A stretch of DNA of 64,000 nucleotides, taken from Opitutaceae bacterium (GTDB lineage: Bacteria > Verrucomicrobiota > Verrucomicrobiia > Opitutales > Opitutaceae). The stretch's first letter is position 1, and each line of letters opens with the position of its first letter. This document shows, piece by piece, positions 17,279 through 25,998 of this stretch. Made by a program: the position numbers and the translations under genes. Where the stretch lies: assembly GCA_041395105.1 (NCBI GenBank), contig JAWLBB010000006.1:124001-188000 (forward strand). Direction: 5' to 3'. The notes beneath the pieces are model-generated. The model had not been told where the DNA came from and did not search any database. It saw only the letters and a program-made list of their open reading frames with translations.

Positions 17279-18544
17279 ATGAACCTCGATCACTTTCCCA
17301 GCTACTCCGAGTTCGATCCGCTCGCGCCGGTCTGGTGCGTCACGCCGGAGCGGACCGGCTGTATCCACCGTTTCTTCGACACCTCGCCTTTCAGCCCGTC
17401 CGGGCGCTACCTTGCTGTCTTTCAGATGCCCTTTGAGGACCGACAACCGGAGCCGGGCGATGTCGGCCATATCGTGGTTGTGGACCTGGAGACCGGAAAG
17501 GACCGGGTGGTGGCAGAGACCCGCGGCTGGGAACCGCAGATGGGGGCCAACCTGAACTGGGGCGGATCCGATCATGAGTTGTTCTTCAACGACGTCGATA
17601 CGGAAACCTGGCAGCCCTTTTCCTGGAAACTGGATCCGCTCACCGGTGAGCGCAGGAGGATGCAGGGCACGGTCTATCATGCGTCACCGGACGGACGGTG
17701 GCTGATTTCCGCCAACATGACCACCATGCGCAAGAGCCAGCCCGGCTATGGCGTAAGGATCCCCGTTGGGAACGCCCGACGCAACGTAGGGCCGGCCGCG
17801 GACGATGGTTTCTACCTGACGGATACAGGGACCGGGGAGGTGCGTTTATTGGTCTCGATCGCCGAGATCCTGGAACAGGCCGATCCGCCCGTGCGGATAA
17901 ACGATCCCGCCGGTTTCGAGATCTACGGCTTTCACAGCAAGTTCAATCCTCAGGGAGATCGCCTGATGTTGAGCATCCGCTGGTTTCCCGCGAAGCCGGA
18001 GCCGCAGTGGGATCTTTTCAAGACGGATCGGCTTGCGGTCCGGATGGCTTGGATCACGGCGGACCTGAACGGTGGGCCGCTTCATTGTTCGGTCGGTCCG
18101 GAGGAGTGGGTGAAAGGTGGGCACCACGCGACCTGGTTTCCCGATGGGAAAAGGATCTCGATGAACCTGAACATCGACCGGGAAGGGCTGCGTTTTGTCC
18201 AGGTCAATGCCGACGGAACGGATCTTCGCAAGATCCTGGATTCGGTCCCAGGTTCCGGGCACCCCACGGTTCATCCGAATGGCACCCATATCCTGACCGA
18301 CACCTACACCCATGAACCGACGGCCTACGGAGACGGGACGATTCCCCTGCGCTGGGTGAACCTGGAGACAGGGAAGGAGCAGGTGATCGTCCGGATCAAT
18401 ACCGCCCAGCCGATCGACGACGTGGTCCTGCGGGTCGACCCGCATCCGGCCTGGGACAGGACCTGGCGCCATGTCGCCATCAACGGGTTTGTCGGAGGAA
18501 CCCGCCGGGTCTTTATCGTCGACATGCGGAACCTGGTCGAATGA
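17279..18544 (+). CDS. TolB/oligogalacturonide-lyase-like beta-propeller protein
   Basis: A 421-residue protein of WD40-like/PD40 blades. Recurrent motifs are FSPSGRYLAVFQ, ASPDGRWLISA, FNPQGDRLMLSI, WFPDGKRISMNL and VHPNGTHILTD, each a strand-turn-strand with Pro-Asp/Asn-Gly. The arrangement resembles oligogalacturonate lyase (PL22), but I cannot confirm its Mn-binding histidines. There is no signal peptide. It follows the URO-D-like gene on the same strand and both may belong to one catabolic unit. Function is not assigned; a sugar lyase or a structural propeller are both possible. Confidence 0.7.
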   Translation: MNLDHFPSYSEFDPLAPVWCVTPERTGCIHRFFDTSPFSPSGRYLAVFQMPFEDRQPEPGDVGHIVVVDLETGKDRVVAETRGWEPQMGANLNWGGSDHELFFNDVDTETWQPFSWKLDPLTGERRRMQGTVYHASPDGRWLISANMTTMRKSQPGYGVRIPVGNARRNVGPAADDGFYLTDTGTGEVRLLVSIAEILEQADPPVRINDPAGFEIYGFHSKFNPQGDRLMLSIRWFPAKPEPQWDLFKTDRLAVRMAWITADLNGGPLHCSVGPEEWVKGGHHATWFPDGKRISMNLNIDREGLRFVQVNADGTDLRKILDSVPGSGHPTVHPNGTHILTDTYTHEPTAYGDGTIPLRWVNLETGKEQVIVRINTAQPIDDVVLRVDPHPAWDRTWRHVAINGFVGGTRRVFIVDMRNLVE

Positions 18545-18608
18545 TTCCGCCCGATGGCCGGTCCCGGGACCGGCCAGGCGTGGCGGGTGGAAAAGATGGG
18601 AGCGAAGG

Positions 18609-19223
18609 TTAATCCCGCCGGCTGCGGCGACGTCCGGGCGCAAGCGCCGCGGCTACCCGTTTCTGCAGGACGGGCACGAGTTCTCTCTCGAACCACGGGT
18701 TCCGAACCAGCCATCGCCCGTTCCGCGGGGAAGGATGCGGCAAGGGAAGGAGTTCGGGAAGAAAAGAGCGGAATGAACGGACGGTCGCGGTCAGGTTGCC
18801 CTCGAATCGTTGACTCATGTAGTGACGTTGGGCATACAGGCCGATCACGAGAGTCAACCGGATCCGTGACATGTGCTCCCGCAAGGCAGCGTGCCAGAGC
18901 GGGGCGCATTCCGGGCGGGGTGGCAGGTCTCCGGTCTTTCCCTTCCCCGGATAGCAGAATCCCATCGGCATCATGGCCACCCGGGTGGCGTCGTAGAAAA
19001 CAGTGGGGTCAATGCCCATCCAGTTGCGCAGGAGACGGCCGCTCGGATCGTCCCAGGGCACTCCGCTGGCGTGGACCTTTGTCCCCGGGGCCTGACCGAT
19101 GACGAGGATGCGGGCATCCGGGTGGATCTGAACGACGGGCCGGGGTCCGTGGGGCAGGGAGTCGGCGCAGACGGTGCAGTTGCGGACTCGGCTGAGGAGC
19201 GAAGCGAGGTCTTCCCGGTCCAT
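18609..19223 (-). CDS. Uracil-DNA glycosylase superfamily protein
   Basis: A 204-residue single-domain protein. The motif ILVIGQAPGTKVHASGVPWDD corresponds to the UDG motif GxxPG with the downstream loop, and LPLPHPSPRN corresponds to the HPSP minor-groove loop. RVRNCTVCADSLPHGPRP shows two N-terminal cysteines, as in Fe-S type family 4/5 enzymes, but the other two cysteines of a cluster are not evident. The ATG at 19223 was chosen because the 19316 start would run into the neighbouring glycosidase gene. Its role would be base-excision repair or uracil removal in the cytoplasm. Family position within the superfamily is uncertain. Confidence 0.85.
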   Translation of the reverse strand: MDREDLASLLSRVRNCTVCADSLPHGPRPVVQIHPDARILVIGQAPGTKVHASGVPWDDPSGRLLRNWMGIDPTVFYDATRVAMMPMGFCYPGKGKTGDLPPRPECAPLWHAALREHMSRIRLTLVIGLYAQRHYMSQRFEGNLTATVRSFRSFLPELLPLPHPSPRNGRWLVRNPWFERELVPVLQKRVAAALAPGRRRSRRD

Positions 19224-19278
19224 GCGGATTTGTGATGGGGCGTCTTTGCGCGGAACCCGGCAGGCAAGTGCTCCGGCC

Positions 19279-21597
19279 TCAGCCCTCCGCCGGGCGGAAG
19301 CGATCAGGGACAACAATATCCCGGCGGCGTGCTTCCGGGTTGACCCGAAGGACCGTCAGCACGCCGGCCTCCACCGTGCCCTCAATTGTGGTACGATGGG
19401 GGGCGTGGAGCTTGAAGTCGACATCCCAGTCGGCCGGCCAGGCGGGCAGGAGGAAAATCCTGTCTCCTTCGGACTGAAGGAGCATGGCCTGGAGAGCGGT
19501 GACGAGGACTCCACCGTGATCCTGGTCGGGCGTCCAATCGTAATTGGGACCCCAGAAGGCCGGAAAACGTGAGTCGGGATCATGGACGGAGGCACGCTCG
19601 ACCACGTAATCGCGGGCCTCGTCGGCCAGTCCGAGGTAGGCCATGAATATATCCTCCTGTCGCCAGCCGAACGCCCCCCGGTCGAGGCGGTGGTGGAGCG
19701 CTTCGATGCCGAGGGTCGCGTTGGGCTTCTCAAAGGAGACCATGCGGAAGGGAAAGACGGCGTAGAGTTCCGGGTTTTCGATGTTCCGCTTTTCCTCGAA
19801 CCGAGCGGCCGGAGCGAGCATTCGGACCCCGTCGACCTCCCGAGTGGGCAGGGTGGGGATCCTTTCCCGAAGGCCCTCGAGGTAGTGACGGTCTTCTGCG
19901 GGCAGGTCCGGCCCGGGCAGGTCGAGAAGCCGGCCGATAACGGCGTGGAGTCCGGCCACTTCCGACATCGGGTTGGTGGCGTCCCACCAGGTCTCGAGGG
20001 CCTGGGCGGGATGCATGACCAGTTTGCCGTCGGGACCGGTCTGGTAGAATAGGTCGAAGAACCTCAGGACGGGCAGGGCGGTGGGCAGGATGGTTTCCTT
20101 CAGGAAAGCCTTGTCGTCGGTATGCGCATAATAGTCCTGCAACATGAAGACAAACTCGAGACCGGAAACCCACTCCCATTTGTGGTAGCGGTTTTTCTGG
20201 AGCTTGTCCGTCCGCTCCGCGGCGGGTGGGTCCCACCCGTAGACTTCACTGAAGACGGCACCCCAGGGATAAATGCATTCGGGAAAGTAGGCGGCGTTCT
20301 CGATTCCGAAATAGCGATGGGTCCGATGGATGGATACATCGAGGACCTCTCCGGCATACATTTTGTAGAGCGAGGGGAGCAGGTCGAGGTCGCCGGAGGT
20401 GCAGAGCGCGGTGTAGGAGAGGCGTGTGTTCTGCCACCAGTAGCCGGTTCCCCATCGGCGGTAGTCGGGCCCACCCGGGGTGTCCGGCCAGGGGACGGTG
20501 AAGATGGAGCCGTTGAACTTGATCGGGTAGTCGCCACGGCCTCCGCAGGCGATGATATAGCGCTGCAGGGCATAGCCGCGATTGACCGCTTGAACGGAGG
20601 CCGGGGGGGACGACCCGCGTGGCGTGATCCGGATATGGCTGCGTGACCAGAAATCCCGCCACCAGGCAAGGTGGGCGGCACGGGCCGGATCATGGCCGAT
20701 CGCCTGGATGTTCGATTCCGAGAGCAGAATCGCTTCGAACCATTCCTCGGCCGTCGCCGGTTGGCGGGTCAGCACATGGATCCGGAAGCGGTGGTGCGTT
20801 TGATCCGGGCTGACCAGGTGATAGTCGTCGGAACGCTCAACCCCGTCTCCGATGATCCAGGCCCCGAAAACGCGGTGGATGATCGGATCCCTCCACGGCG
20901 CCTCGAGGAGGTCTTGAATCCTCATGGTCATCTCCGGGCCGACGGATTTCCCGTTCCGGTGATACCAGCCGATTCCGGATTCAAGGTTGTGCAGAACGGT
21001 GTCCGGTTCGACAACCGTGGGTTCACGTTGGGCACCGTCGACCAGCCGGTCGAGCAGGACATCACCGACCTCGATGCTGGGCAGGACGGTGGGCTCCGTC
21101 CGCCAGAGTTCGAAGGATGCCGTTGCGGTAGACGCGGTGTCGCTTTCCACCTCAAGGTGGATGACAGGGTGATTGGCATCCACCCAGAGGCGGACCGCTC
21201 TTGTGCCATTGGTCGGGTCCGACGTCCTGACGATCATCTCTCCCCGCGCCGGGTGGAGTTCCTGACGGAAGGATGAAGAATTGGTCGGAAGGGGTGGAGA
21301 GAGTCTCAACCGGACGAGGCCGACCTTGGCCAGCCGGGAATTGTCCTCCCAGGCGTCGGTCTTTCCGATGTAGAAGAGGAGGTCGCCTCCGGCATCGACC
21401 CAGGCGTTGAGGCCAATGTCCCCATTGCCCAGGGGCATGGAGCCACGGGCGTCGGCGCTGGGAGAATCCCAGACAACGGGATCCGGCATTCGATCGGGCG
21501 GCCTTGAGGCGGCGGGAGAGCCTTCGGTCAGGGAAGACATGGCGAGTGCGACGATGAGGGTTCGGATGAGCACGCTGGAAGCCGGTGAACGGGCCAC
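19279..21597 (-). CDS. DUF5703 / GH95-like exported glycoside hydrolase
   Basis: A 772-residue protein. A probable signal peptide comes first (VLIRTLIVALAMSS, GTG start at 21597; a GTG at 21573 is an alternative). Next is the DUF5703 N-terminal domain with VVWDSPSADARGSMPLGNGDIG and LLFYIGKTDAWEDNSRL, which resembles the GH95/GH65 beta-sandwich. Then comes an alpha/alpha-barrel: GGRGDYPIKFNGSIF, WWQNTRLSYTAL, WEWVSGLEFVFML and ALETWWDATNPMSEVAG. A short C-terminal beta domain ends it. Such proteins are common in Verrucomicrobia and Bacteroidota and probably cleave fucosides or related linkages outside the cytoplasm. Specificity is not determined. Confidence 0.8.
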   Translation of the reverse strand: MARSPASSVLIRTLIVALAMSSLTEGSPAASRPPDRMPDPVVWDSPSADARGSMPLGNGDIGLNAWVDAGGDLLFYIGKTDAWEDNSRLAKVGLVRLRLSPPLPTNSSSFRQELHPARGEMIVRTSDPTNGTRAVRLWVDANHPVIHLEVESDTASTATASFELWRTEPTVLPSIEVGDVLLDRLVDGAQREPTVVEPDTVLHNLESGIGWYHRNGKSVGPEMTMRIQDLLEAPWRDPIIHRVFGAWIIGDGVERSDDYHLVSPDQTHHRFRIHVLTRQPATAEEWFEAILLSESNIQAIGHDPARAAHLAWWRDFWSRSHIRITPRGSSPPASVQAVNRGYALQRYIIACGGRGDYPIKFNGSIFTVPWPDTPGGPDYRRWGTGYWWQNTRLSYTALCTSGDLDLLPSLYKMYAGEVLDVSIHRTHRYFGIENAAYFPECIYPWGAVFSEVYGWDPPAAERTDKLQKNRYHKWEWVSGLEFVFMLQDYYAHTDDKAFLKETILPTALPVLRFFDLFYQTGPDGKLVMHPAQALETWWDATNPMSEVAGLHAVIGRLLDLPGPDLPAEDRHYLEGLRERIPTLPTREVDGVRMLAPAARFEEKRNIENPELYAVFPFRMVSFEKPNATLGIEALHHRLDRGAFGWRQEDIFMAYLGLADEARDYVVERASVHDPDSRFPAFWGPNYDWTPDQDHGGVLVTALQAMLLQSEGDRIFLLPAWPADWDVDFKLHAPHRTTIEGTVEAGVLTVLRVNPEARRRDIVVPDRFRPAEG

Positions 21598-21706
21598 GCG
21601 GGCGGTTTCAGGGCAAGGATATCGGATTGGGAACGATGGGTCAGTTGACCGCTCGAATCAATCCCGCCGATCGGAATTCCGTTCGATTGGGAAGATCCGG
21701 AACGGC

Positions 21707-23131
21707 TCACTCAATTACCGTGAGCAGATAATCGATGACCTCGGACGCGGTATACGATTTCCGGTCTGATCCCACCACCTGGAAGATGCTTTGAAGATCG
21801 TCGCCGCAGGTCACCAGCGGCAATTCGACGATGCCTTCAGCGCGGACCTGAGGAAGTCCGATATTGGCCATGAGGCCGTTGCAGAGGCATTTGCGGCCGA
21901 CGGTATCCTCGATCGCGCCACCGCTCTTGGTGTAGAGGTGGATTTCATCTGCCGGGCAGCGCCAACCGAGGTTGCCGTTGGGGAGTTCATAGGCTTCGCG
22001 AAGGTAACCGAGGTCACATTTGCGCTGCCGGCCGTCATAGACACCGGCTTCCGAAAGAGTGTCGGGGACGGAAAGCACCTTGATGGGAAAACCCGTCGGT
22101 GAAGCCAGGGGATCGGTGAAGACCCGGGGCTGCTTGTCCTGGCACCTCCGGATCAGGTCGTGCTTGATGTCGGCGCGCATCCCCGATTCGTCGCAGAAGG
22201 CAAAGAGCGTGCCGACCTGGATACCGGCGGCACCGGCGGCCAGGGCCTCCTTGAGCCGGCCCGGCCCGCCGTAGGACCCGGCCAGAAAGAAAGGCACCCC
22301 GAGTGCGTTGATGGCGACGAGATCGATCGCATCGCGTTGCCCGTAGACCGGTTCGCCTTCCGCACTGAGTTCAGTCTTGCCCCTCGGAGGGGCATTGTGA
22401 CCTCCGGCCGTCGGGCCCTCGATGATGAGACCGTTGACTCCGCCGTTGCTTTTCTTGACCAGGAGACCGGCAAGGGACGCGGATGAGACGATGGGAAAGA
22501 AAAGGGGGCGCGGAAGTGATGGCGGGGGCGTCTCAAGAACGTTCCGGGGGTCGAAGGAAAGAAAATGTTCCTTCCCGCTCTCGGTCTTGCGTATCTGAAG
22601 TTTGGATTCGACGGGTTCGCCCCGGGTCAGGCTTTCGATGGCCCGTGGGATCTCGATCGGTATTCCGGCACCGACGAGGACGAGGTCAACTCCGGCGAGC
22701 ATGGCGCCGTAGAGCGAGGCGAGCAGCGGGGCCTGAATCTTGTGCAGGTAGTTGATCCCGACCAGTCCGTCATGTCCTTCCTTGGCGAGGTAGACCTCGG
22801 CAAAATTGGCGGCGACGATCAATTCCTCAAGTTGCCGGCTGGGCCGATTGCCCACCATCGGTTTCCCGGCAAACGGGCGATCGGCGTCCTTGCCATTCGC
22901 GATGAAGTAACGGGTGAGGATGCGATCGGCGATAACCGGATCGGGGAAGGCCTCAAGGGCACGGCGCATATGGCCGCCTGGGTCACCGACCTGCAGTCGC
23001 CGGACGAGAATCAGATCGAGAGCGGTGCCCGAAACCACACCGATCTGGCCCCTGGTTGAAACGGAGCGGGCCAATCGCCAATCGGATACACCCGCGCCCA
23101 TCCCTCCTTGGATGATCTTGGGCAACTTCAT
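21707..23131 (-). CDS. Nitronate monooxygenase / 2-nitropropane dioxygenase-family flavoprotein (PfaD-like)
   Basis: A 474-residue FMN-dependent TIM-barrel. The N-terminus KIIQGGMGAGVSDWRLA is the FMN-phosphate-side signature of the family, and LIIEGPTAGGHNAP plus AAGAAGIQVGTLFAF are the two canonical FMN-binding loops. The extended C-terminal part (from about residue 330) with several Cys residues and RCPADEIHLYTKSGG resembles PfaD-type proteins. Nitronate monooxygenase oxidises alkyl nitronates; PfaD-type members are enoyl reductases in fatty-acid or polyketide pathways. No synthase is near, so the enzyme stands alone. Substrate is uncertain. Confidence 0.85.
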   Translation of the reverse strand: MKLPKIIQGGMGAGVSDWRLARSVSTRGQIGVVSGTALDLILVRRLQVGDPGGHMRRALEAFPDPVIADRILTRYFIANGKDADRPFAGKPMVGNRPSRQLEELIVAANFAEVYLAKEGHDGLVGINYLHKIQAPLLASLYGAMLAGVDLVLVGAGIPIEIPRAIESLTRGEPVESKLQIRKTESGKEHFLSFDPRNVLETPPPSLPRPLFFPIVSSASLAGLLVKKSNGGVNGLIIEGPTAGGHNAPPRGKTELSAEGEPVYGQRDAIDLVAINALGVPFFLAGSYGGPGRLKEALAAGAAGIQVGTLFAFCDESGMRADIKHDLIRRCQDKQPRVFTDPLASPTGFPIKVLSVPDTLSEAGVYDGRQRKCDLGYLREAYELPNGNLGWRCPADEIHLYTKSGGAIEDTVGRKCLCNGLMANIGLPQVRAEGIVELPLVTCGDDLQSIFQVVGSDRKSYTASEVIDYLLTVIE

Positions 23132-23470
23132 TTCTGGAATGGTTTCTTGGGTAATGGTGTCCTTGTGTGTCTGGAATGGTCCCCGCTGGCAACGGAAATG
23201 GCGTGGGGATCAATGGATGGGCAGCGATTTGCAATTTGTGCGCCTCGGACGGAGAAAAGGCTTAAGTCAGGGACACCGCCGGCGCGAGTTTGTGCCGGGT
23301 CGGCGCTTCTTTTCCTCTTTGATTCCGTTCGCCCGATCCGCATGGTGGTGAAGGGAGGATCCATTGCTCACGGAGACCGGCGCCATTGATGCGGGATTCG
23401 GGGCCAGCACCCGGAACAAAATCCTTCCAACTTCTCCGGCTTCTGCCTTCATGGGGCCGTGGCGCTGAAG
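23132..23470. other. Intergenic stretch without a recognised gene
   Basis: This 339-base divergent gap lies between the nitronate monooxygenase and M23-like genes. Open frames inside it are short and unlike any family I know. No clear promoter, terminator or repeat stands out. It must contain both divergent promoters. Confidence 0.4.
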
Positions 23471-24430
23471 ATGGACCGCAGTCAGATGGAAGCTGTGCTC
23501 AGGGAACGGATCGGTTCCGAATATTCGCGCGGTTTGGAACGACTCGGCGACGGGCTTGTCCGCCGGTGGGTGCTGCGGCGGGGAAAAGAGTTTGCGAGTC
23601 CGTGGATCTGGTGGGGCGACGTGAGCAAATCACGGGAGGAGTCCTATGGGGGAGGCCCCCACGAGGGGGTTGATTTCGCCCTGGCCGAGATGACCTCGAC
23701 CGGGCGGGTGGAAGCCGGCCTTGAGGGGATGAGGGTTCCCGTGTTCACGACGGGCCGGATCATCTGGAGCTTTGCCGATCTGGTGGGTGACACCGTGATC
23801 GTGGCCACGGGCGAGAAGATCGAGGATTTCCGTTTCGTCATTCAGTATTCACATATCGACTTCGAGAAGGCCGCGCTCGGCGAAGAGGTCAGCGGAGGAA
23901 CGGACATCGGCCGGATCAAATTGTCGAACAATCCCAAGTCGATCACCGCGTCGCACCTGCATGTCTCGACCGCCCTGCTGCGTGACGATCTGCTGTCGCT
24001 CCCGCCGACGGCGGTCGATTTCACGAACTGGCTGCACTGGGAGCGGGAAGGGAGTCTAATCTACCTCGACCCCCTCGGCCTGCTTGAGTCAGCGGTCAGG
24101 GACCGTCTCTTTGTGACCGGGAAAGACGCCGAGTCTCCGATCGCATTGCTGATCGGAAGTGGTTCGACCAAGGAGGATCGCCTGATCCTCCGCCGCGTTC
24201 TGGCCCGGAGTTTTCCCGGGTTGCACACCGTATCCAGGCAGACGGTCGAGGAGGCCGTCGGCGACCTCGGGGACCGGGGGCTCTTTGTATGGAATGACGC
24301 CCGCAAGTGGCAGATCCGGGCCGGTCGGTCCCTGACCGTTCCGTCGGGTTCGCCGATCGAGGGCGAAGGCTTCGAGGAATTGGTGGAAGCGATCCGTTCG
24401 GTGGAAATGGCGAACGCAATTGGACGATAA
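23471..24430 (+). CDS. M23-like (LytM/lysostaphin-fold) peptidase-domain protein
   Basis: A 319-residue protein. Two zinc-site patterns of M23 peptidases are readable in the right order: HxxxD in GPHEGVDFAL (His about residue 67) and HxH in ASHLHVSTAL (about residue 160). QYSHIDFE resembles the YxHL strand between them. The C-terminal third (from about residue 215) is a separate, unrecognised alpha/beta segment with LLIGSGSTKEDRL. No signal peptide or membrane anchor is visible, odd for a family that usually cuts cell-wall peptides. ATG 23471 is chosen over the GTG at 23459. It may be cytoplasmic or non-peptidase. Confidence 0.6.
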   Translation: MDRSQMEAVLRERIGSEYSRGLERLGDGLVRRWVLRRGKEFASPWIWWGDVSKSREESYGGGPHEGVDFALAEMTSTGRVEAGLEGMRVPVFTTGRIIWSFADLVGDTVIVATGEKIEDFRFVIQYSHIDFEKAALGEEVSGGTDIGRIKLSNNPKSITASHLHVSTALLRDDLLSLPPTAVDFTNWLHWEREGSLIYLDPLGLLESAVRDRLFVTGKDAESPIALLIGSGSTKEDRLILRRVLARSFPGLHTVSRQTVEEAVGDLGDRGLFVWNDARKWQIRAGRSLTVPSGSPIEGEGFEELVEAIRSVEMANAIGR

Positions 24431-24481
24431 AGGCGGCGTTGACTGCCGGTTCTGCCCGATGGGGGGGCGTCTGGGCCGCAC

Positions 24482-25996
24482 CTATCGTGCCCAGGCCGGG
24501 AAGGCGTCGATCGGATTGCCGGCGACGAGGGGAAAGAGAAGGCTGACGACGACGAGCGTCACCAGGAGTGCGACGAAGTTGAGGATCAGTCCGGTTCGCG
24601 CCATCTCGGCGATGCGAATCCGCTGGCTGCTGAAGACGACGGCGTTGGGAGGGGTGGCCACGGGCATCATGAAGGCCATTGATGCCGAGATGGTCGCCGG
24701 TATGGCAAAGATCAGGGGATGGACATGAATGCTGACCGCCCAGCCGGCGAGGATGGGCAGGAGCATGGAAAGCGTTGCCACATTCGAGGTGAGTTCGGTC
24801 AGGAAGGTCACACTCAGGCAGATGACAGCGACGAGGATCATGATCGGGATCGGACCGATGGCCAGGAAGGACTCACCGATATGCCGGGATAGTCCGCTCT
24901 CCCCAAATCCGCTGGCAAGGGCGAAACCGCCTCCGAAAAGCACTATGATTCCCCAAGGGAGCCGCGCGAAGGTGTCGCCTTCGAGAATCCGTCTTTGACC
25001 GGAGTCCTTCCCCGCCGGCACGAGAAAAAGAACGAGGCTGGAAGCGATCGCCACCGTCCCGTCATCGACTCGACCGAAACCTCTCCAGAGGCTGGCCCAT
25101 CCCGGCAGAGTGATGTTTCCCAGGTGAAGGTCCTGGCGGAAGGTCCAGAGAAACACGGTCACGGCGAAGACGGCCAGCACGACTCGTTCCTCATAGGTGA
25201 TTGTCCCCAGATCGTCGATTTCCCGCTTGATGATCGAGCGGTCGAGGGTCATCGACTTGTCGAACCGGCAGAGGACTTTGGTCAGGAGCAGCCAGGTAAT
25301 GCCCATCATGATGAAGGAAAAGGGCAATCCCAGGATCATCCACTGGCTGAAACTCATCGGCGGCGCCTCCGGAAAAGATTCCTGGAATATCCGGGCGAAG
25401 GCGAGGTTTGTCGGCGTGCCGACCAGGGTGGCCACTCCCCCGATCGAACAGCTGTAGGCGATTCCGAGCATCAGCGCGAGGGCCAGTGCGTGGGTCTTCT
25501 CCTTGCCGAATTCCTCCTCCATCTTGCTGATGATGGCGAGGCCGATGGGCAACATCATGACCGCTGTTGCGGTGTTCGATATCCACATCGAGAGAAAGCC
25601 CGAAGCGGCCATGAAGCCGAGGACGAGCAGGTCCGCCCGCCGGCCGATACGGTAGATGATGGCCAGTGCGATCCGCCGGTGGAGGTTCCAGCGTTCCATG
25701 GAAAGCGCGATGAGAAAACCTCCGATGAAGAGGAAGATGATGGAGTTGATGTAGGACTTGGCGATCACGCTGCTTTCGACGATCCCTCCCAGAGGAAGGG
25801 CCACCACGGGGATCAGGGCCGTGGCGGGGAGCGGGATGGCTTCGGTCATCCAGTAGATCGCCATCAGGGCGGCGATCGCCGCCATCACCCCGACCTCCGG
25901 GCGATCGGGCACCGGGTGGTAGAAAAGGAGGATCAGACCGAACGCGGTCAGACCGGCAATCAGACCTATTCGGTTCCAGGGCAGGTGGCGGTGCAC
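24482..25996 (-). CDS. SLC13/DASS-family sodium:dicarboxylate-type symporter
   Basis: A 504-residue polytopic protein with about 11-12 membrane helices. The two family signatures are clear: SNTATAVMMLPIG in the N-terminal half and LTSNVATLSMLLPIL in the C-terminal half, which form the sodium sites with the SNT motif. GVATLVGTPTNLAF is also diagnostic. Known members import succinate, malate, citrate or sulfate with Na+. It starts at GTG 25996, two bases from the stop of the gamma-glutamyltranspeptidase gene, and so is the third gene of a gntR-ggt-transporter operon. By context it could carry a dicarboxylate or a glutamate-like product. Confidence 0.9.
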   Translation of the reverse strand: MHRHLPWNRIGLIAGLTAFGLILLFYHPVPDRPEVGVMAAIAALMAIYWMTEAIPLPATALIPVVALPLGGIVESSVIAKSYINSIIFLFIGGFLIALSMERWNLHRRIALAIIYRIGRRADLLVLGFMAASGFLSMWISNTATAVMMLPIGLAIISKMEEEFGKEKTHALALALMLGIAYSCSIGGVATLVGTPTNLAFARIFQESFPEAPPMSFSQWMILGLPFSFIMMGITWLLLTKVLCRFDKSMTLDRSIIKREIDDLGTITYEERVVLAVFAVTVFLWTFRQDLHLGNITLPGWASLWRGFGRVDDGTVAIASSLVLFLVPAGKDSGQRRILEGDTFARLPWGIIVLFGGGFALASGFGESGLSRHIGESFLAIGPIPIMILVAVICLSVTFLTELTSNVATLSMLLPILAGWAVSIHVHPLIFAIPATISASMAFMMPVATPPNAVVFSSQRIRIAEMARTGLILNFVALLVTLVVVSLLFPLVAGNPIDAFPAWAR

Positions 25997-25998
25997 GT

